Part shown: piece after piece, positions 60,504 to 64,000 of the stretch | How positions within the stretch are numbered: the first letter of the stretch is position 1 | Layout: every line of letters begins with the position of its first letter | NCBI RefSeq assembly: GCF_000971395.1 | Contig: NZ_BBME01000013.1 | Coordinates: 1-64,000, forward strand | DNA length: 64,000 bases | Direction of reading: 5' to 3' | From: Demequina iriomotensis | GTDB lineage: Bacteria; Actinomycetota; Actinomycetes; Actinomycetales; Demequinaceae | The notes under the pieces: generated by a model | Databases searched by the model: none | Told to the model about the DNA's origin: nothing | What the model saw: only the letters and a program-made list of their open reading frames with translations | Translations under genes and position numbers: made by a program

Positions 60504-62142
60504 CGTGCTTGAGCAGGCTCGGCTCGTCGGGGAGCTTCGCCGAGACTCCGGGCGCCACGAACTCGAGATGCCAGGACTCGGGCTTCGAGCCGCCGGCCCG
60601 CGCCCACAGCGGGTGGACCCAGCCGTAGCGCTCGCCGTTGGCGCGCATCCACGTCGCCGACGCCGCGTCGAAGTCCGCGGCCATCCCCCAGCCGTGGTTC
60701 GAGGTGCCGGGAGCGGCGGCGAGGTAGCCCTTCGACGCCTTGGTGGCCACCTGCGCGCTGTACGAGCGGTAGCTCGAGGCGAGCGAGAGGTGCCGCCCGG
60801 TCTCCGCGTAGTAGTCGTCGTCGGCCTGCTCGAGCGCGGCGGCGGCGTCGCACTGCAGGGAGTGGCCCTTCGCGAACGACAGCTGGCACAGCTCGGAGCC
60901 CGGCAGGTAGCCGTTCGAGTAGGAGATGCCGGACGGTGCGCCTGACCAGCCCTCCTGGCGCGCGGCGGCCGCGGTGAGGTAGTCGCCGGTCATGTTGTCG
61001 TAGGCCGCGGCGACGGCCTCGCGGTACGCGGCCTTACGTTCTTGGTTGACCTTGTCCCGGCGCTTGTTCTCCTGCTTCACCCACGCCTGGTGGGACTCGT
61101 AGAGCGCCTGCTCGGCGGTCGCGAGGTCCTCGGTCGCGCCGGCGATCTGCTGCTGCAACGCGTCGACGGCGGCATTGTCCTCGCGATCGATCTCGACCTC
61201 GCCGTACGCGAGCAGGTTCTGCCGCGCCACCCTGAGGTCGGTGAGGACGGCGTCGTCCGCGACGTTGCCGTCGACGGCGTCGAGCATCCCTGTCGAGGAC
61301 TCGGCGAGCCCCTTGATCGACGCGACGCGCTCGTCCAGGCTCAGGTTGGACTGCTCGAGCGTCGCCTCCGCGGTGGCGGCCTCGAGGACCGCGGTGGTGC
61401 CCTCGATGCGCCGCGTGGCGACGTCCAGCTGGCTCGCGGCCGCCTCGAGCCGGGCCACGGTCGCGGTGACCGTCTCGAGGTCCGAGACCTCGCCGCGCAG
61501 CACCTGGGCGACCTCGGCCTCATCGACGATCTCGGCGAGCGCGGCCGCCTCCTCGTCGTCCGTCGCCGCGGACGAGGGCGACGCATCGGGCTCGGACGAT
61601 GCCTCGGCGCTCGGCGACGCCGACGGTGACGCGCTGGGCGACACGCTGGGCTCGGCGGACGGCTCCGCGCTGGCCGTCGGCTCGGCCGCCTCGATCTCCG
61701 CGCTCAGCTCGCCGAGCACGGCGGACGCGTCGACGGTGATGACCGGCGACGCCGCGTACGGCCCGTACATCTCGGTCTCGCCCGCCTCGGGGTTGAGGAA
61801 GGACGGCGGCGCGATCGCAGTCGCGCTCACGGTGATGTGGTGCTGCTCCGCCGTGTAGGCGGCCGTGCTGGCCGCCTGCGCGAGCTGCGCCGCGGCCTCG
61901 GCCACCGTGTCCGCGTCCGAGACGTCCGCCGACACCTCCGAGATCTCGCGGGCCTTGTCGAGCGTCGCCTCGAGCTTCACGCGCTCCTCGTCGAGCAGCC
62001 GCGCCTGCTCCCGCGCCTGCTCCACCGCGTCGCCGACGCGGTGCTCGTGCACGCCGAGGGCGACGGCGATGCCGCCGAGGAAGCAGCAGACCGCGAACGT
62101 GGTCGCGGACTGCAGGGTGAGGGGCGATCGATTCTTGCGCAC
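60481..62142 (-). CDS. VanY-type D-Ala-D-Ala carboxypeptidase with coiled-coil stalk
   Basis: About 553 residues from the GTG at 62142, which has GGAG upstream; an ATG at 62175 is also open. A hydrophobic anchor (about 13-32) is followed by a helical region, a Ser/Pro/Glu-rich linker (about 160-205), and a long coiled coil (about 215-400). The C-terminal peptidase M15B domain has zinc ligands in TSNHGWGMAADFD and WHLEF, and an SSYRSYSAQ motif. It would trim the terminal D-Ala of peptidoglycan stems outside the membrane, held at a distance by the stalk. Confidence 0.88.
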   Translation of the reverse strand: MRKNRSPLTLQSATTFAVCCFLGGIAVALGVHEHRVGDAVEQAREQARLLDEERVKLEATLDKAREISEVSADVSDADTVAEAAAQLAQAASTAAYTAEQHHITVSATAIAPPSFLNPEAGETEMYGPYAASPVITVDASAVLGELSAEIEAAEPTASAEPSAEPSVSPSASPSASPSAEASSEPDASPSSAATDDEEAAALAEIVDEAEVAQVLRGEVSDLETVTATVARLEAAASQLDVATRRIEGTTAVLEAATAEATLEQSNLSLDERVASIKGLAESSTGMLDAVDGNVADDAVLTDLRVARQNLLAYGEVEIDREDNAAVDALQQQIAGATEDLATAEQALYESHQAWVKQENKRRDKVNQERKAAYREAVAAAYDNMTGDYLTAAAARQEGWSGAPSGISYSNGYLPGSELCQLSFAKGHSLQCDAAAALEQADDDYYAETGRHLSLASSYRSYSAQVATKASKGYLAAAPGTSNHGWGMAADFDAASATWMRANGERYGWVHPLWARAGGSKPESWHLEFVAPGVSAKLPDEPSLLKHVTSSLSA

Positions 62143-62611
62143 AGGGCTCCAGGGTCGGGAACAAGGACAGCCCATGCCGCGTGCGCCAACGGCCCGGCCG
62201 ATGGTGCACCCAGCGGCAGGGCACTCGTAAGACGATAACTTCGCTATCGAGTGACAGAACGGGCGGTTCGCGCATTTCGTTCCTGCGACCGCTTGCGTCG
62301 GGGTGCCGTTCGGGTACGATGCGCGGTCGCACCAGGGATGTCATCACCCCGGGGGTATCGCAGGTCGCCGCCGTGTGATCTGCGTCTCACGATGACGGAT
62401 TCGTGCGTGGAGCGACACGCCGGTGGAGGCGGACGCGCGCGGCCTCCGCGCGGAGCGTCGTCGCACGCACATGGCCCGATCCGCCGCGCGGCCACCACCG
62501 CCAGGGACCTTGGACCCAGCCGCACCAGACCACGAGATCTAGTGTTGTCGCGTTCGCTGCGCCACTACATGTAGTGGTGAGGCCGCCGAGGGAGAGGAAG
62601 GGGAGCGGGAC
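62143..62611. other. Divergent control region between VanY-like and nrdD genes
   Basis: 469 bp without a supported gene. A plus-strand promoter candidate has TTGCGT (62293-62298) and TACGAT (62315-62320) with 16 bp between, giving a leader of roughly 280 bases if used. A small inverted repeat CGATA-N6-TATCG lies at about 62233. Two NrdR boxes lie close to nrdD. I looked for a cobalamin riboswitch and saw no matching core. Confidence 0.5.
62530..62577 (+). promoter_or_regulatory. Tandem NrdR boxes
   Basis: Box 2 (62562-62577) is the perfect 16-bp palindrome CCACTACATGTAGTGG. Box 1 (62530-62545) is the imperfect CCACGAGATCTAGTGT. They are 32 bp apart, three helical turns, as expected for NrdR, the ATP/dATP-sensing repressor of ribonucleotide reductase genes. 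Confidence 0.85.
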
Positions 62612-64000
62612 ATGAGCCTGACGGAGCTGGAGGGTGCACAGCACGGTGCACGGGACGCGTTGCACGTGGTCAAGCGCGACGGACGCACGCTGCGCTTCGA
62701 CGACCGGCGCATCGGCGCGGCGCTCGCGAAGGCCTTCGCGGCCGTCCATGGCGACCTCTCCGCGGGCCACGAGCAGACCGTGGACGCCCTGGTGGCGCGG
62801 ATCGACGCGGAGCTCGCGGCGCGCTTCAGCGGCGAGGTGAAGATCTACGAGATCCAGAGCGTGGTGGAGCACGAGCTGCTCGAGGCGGGGGAGTACGAGG
62901 TCGCCCGCGCCTACATCGACTACCGCGTCGACCGTGACATCTCGCGCAGCAAGGCGATGGACCTCAACCACTCGATCACGCGCCTGCTGAGCAAGGACTC
63001 GGCCGTGGTGCACGAGAACGCCAACAAGGACGCCGAGGTCTACAACACGCAGCGCGACCTCACCGCGGGCATGGTCGGCAAGGCCATCGGCCTGCGGATG
63101 CTCCCGGCGCACGTGGCGAACGCCCACCAGAAGGGCGACCTGCACTACCACGACCTCGACTACCACCCCTATGCGCCGATGACGAACTGCTGCCTCATCG
63201 ACTTCCGCACGATGCTGTCGACCGGCTTCCGGATCGGCAACGCCCAGGTGGAGCCGCCGCGGTCGATCCAGACGGCGACGGCGCAGATCTCCCAGATCAT
63301 CGCGAACGTCTCGTCCAGCCAGTACGGCGGCTGCACCGTCAACCGCATCGACGAGCTGCTCGCGCCGTACGCCGCGCTCAACCGCGCGAAGCACGAGTCC
63401 GAGGCGGCGGAGTGGATCGAGGACCCCGCGCGGCGTGAGGCCTACGTGCGCGAGCGCACGCGCAAGGACATCTACGACGCGATGCAGTCCCTCGAGTACG
63501 AGATCAACACGCTCTTCACGTCGAACGGCCAGACCCCGTTCACCTCGATCGGCTTCGGCCTGGGCACTGGCTGGTACGAGCGCGAGATCCAGAAGGCGAT
63601 CCTGCAGATCCGCATCCGCGGGCTCGGCCGCGAGGGACGCACCGCGATCTTCCCCAAGCTGCTGTTCACGGTGAAGCGCGGCCTCAACCTTCGTGAGGAC
63701 GATCCGAACTACGACGTGAAGCAGCTCGCGCTCGAATGCGCGACCAAGCGCATGTACCCGGACGTCCTCAGCTACGACAAGATCGTCGAGATCACCGGGT
63801 CCTTCAAGGCGCCGATGGGCTGCCGCTCCTTCCTCCAGGGATGGGAGGACGCGGACGGCGAGGACGTGGTCGAGGGCCGGATGAACCTCGGCGTCGTCAC
63901 GCTCAACCTGCCGCGCATCGCGCTCGAGTCCGCGGGCGACCAAGGCGTGTTCTGGCGGCTCCTCGGCGAGCGGCTCGAGACGATGCACGATGCGCTCGCT
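62612..64000 (+). CDS. nrdD: Anaerobic ribonucleoside-triphosphate reductase, 5' part
   Basis: 463 codons are in the window and the frame is open at the edge. An ATP-cone occupies about residues 17-110 (VVKRDGRTLRFDDRRIGAAL, then EVARAYIDYRVDRDISRS), followed by the NrdD catalytic part: ENANKDAEVYNTQRDLTAGM, GDLHYHDLDYHPYAPMTNCC, QIIANVSSSQYGGCTVNRID and TSNGQTPFTSIGFGLGTGWY. It reduces NTPs to dNTPs using a glycyl radical made by NrdG, so strict or facultative anaerobic growth is implied. The start has GGGGAGCGGG upstream. The glycyl radical end and any nrdG lie outside the window. Confidence 0.96.
   Translation, partial: MSLTELEGAQHGARDALHVVKRDGRTLRFDDRRIGAALAKAFAAVHGDLSAGHEQTVDALVARIDAELAARFSGEVKIYEIQSVVEHELLEAGEYEVARAYIDYRVDRDISRSKAMDLNHSITRLLSKDSAVVHENANKDAEVYNTQRDLTAGMVGKAIGLRMLPAHVANAHQKGDLHYHDLDYHPYAPMTNCCLIDFRTMLSTGFRIGNAQVEPPRSIQTATAQISQIIANVSSSQYGGCTVNRIDELLAPYAALNRAKHESEAAEWIEDPARREAYVRERTRKDIYDAMQSLEYEINTLFTSNGQTPFTSIGFGLGTGWYEREIQKAILQIRIRGLGREGRTAIFPKLLFTVKRGLNLREDDPNYDVKQLALECATKRMYPDVLSYDKIVEITGSFKAPMGCRSFLQGWEDADGEDVVEGRMNLGVVTLNLPRIALESAGDQGVFWRLLGERLETMHDALA

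Noticed and set aside
62321..62611. Cobalamin riboswitch in the nrdD leader
   Set aside because: No recognisable B12-box core was seen, and the region is explained by a promoter and NrdR boxes.

Overview
The window is high-GC, gene-dense DNA with short intergenic gaps and many GTG starts and ATGA overlaps. It most likely comes from an actinobacterium of the Micrococcales type (Cellulomonas/Demequina-like). This rests on an AfsR-like XRE/NB-ARC/TPR regulator, a stand-alone Rv0428c-type N-terminal domain, tandem NrdR boxes before nrdD, a VanY-type carboxypeptidase and a sortase-anchored surface protein. The species cannot be fixed from sequence alone.

Positions 1 to about 9,000 are accessory DNA that reads less GC-rich than the rest. 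A 3' fragment of tRNA-Pro (284-316) is interrupted by an IS481-family element (318-2294) with a 14-bp target duplication. That element is itself broken by a nested IS3-like element (about 452-1784). Then come DedA and another membrane protein, a DHA2-type drug exporter divergent from its TetR regulator with two matching palindromic operators, an ABM-domain protein coupled to a DapA-like aldolase, and a GNAT/DUF1778 toxin-antitoxin pair with a 22-bp-spaced operator repeat.

Positions 9,060-20,869 are chromosomal in character: an RlmG/RsmC-like methyltransferase, a coiled-coil protein, a hemerythrin-like protein, an AfsR-like regulator and a small membrane protein, an SDR with a zinc-ribbon extension, a DEAD-box helicase and a membrane alpha/beta hydrolase. 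The hemerythrin and membrane-protein genes flank the regulator, and each is preceded by three tandem 11-bp direct repeats. They look like a local regulon.

Positions 20,870-32,038 hold the most unusual locus: two translationally coupled giant genes (2,279 and 1,204 codons), followed by a small membrane-anchored protein. The first giant has an embedded OmpA-like segment, a long glycine- and beta-rich core and an Ig-like C-terminal region. Neither giant has a signal peptide or membrane segment. I cannot assign a function. A dedicated promoter with an inverted repeat lies upstream.

Positions 32,044-36,046 carry a flavin amine oxidase, an alcohol dehydrogenase fused to a GXWXG/DUF4334 tail, an ABM-like protein and a LURP-one-like protein. 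Positions 36,192-46,757 are one 3,521-codon cell-wall adhesin with a signal peptide, CshA-like and GEVED-like regions, 23 acidic repeats of about 130 residues and an LGETG sorting signal. After it come pntAB transhydrogenase, an aromatic-type PLP decarboxylase, a MetE-like methyltransferase, a Pr6Pr membrane protein, a GT2-GtrA fusion with a phosphodiester glycosidase, glutamate decarboxylase with an FAD oxidoreductase, a dihydroorotate-dehydrogenase-like protein, a VanY-like peptidase, and the start of anaerobic ribonucleotide reductase nrdD, which runs off the window.
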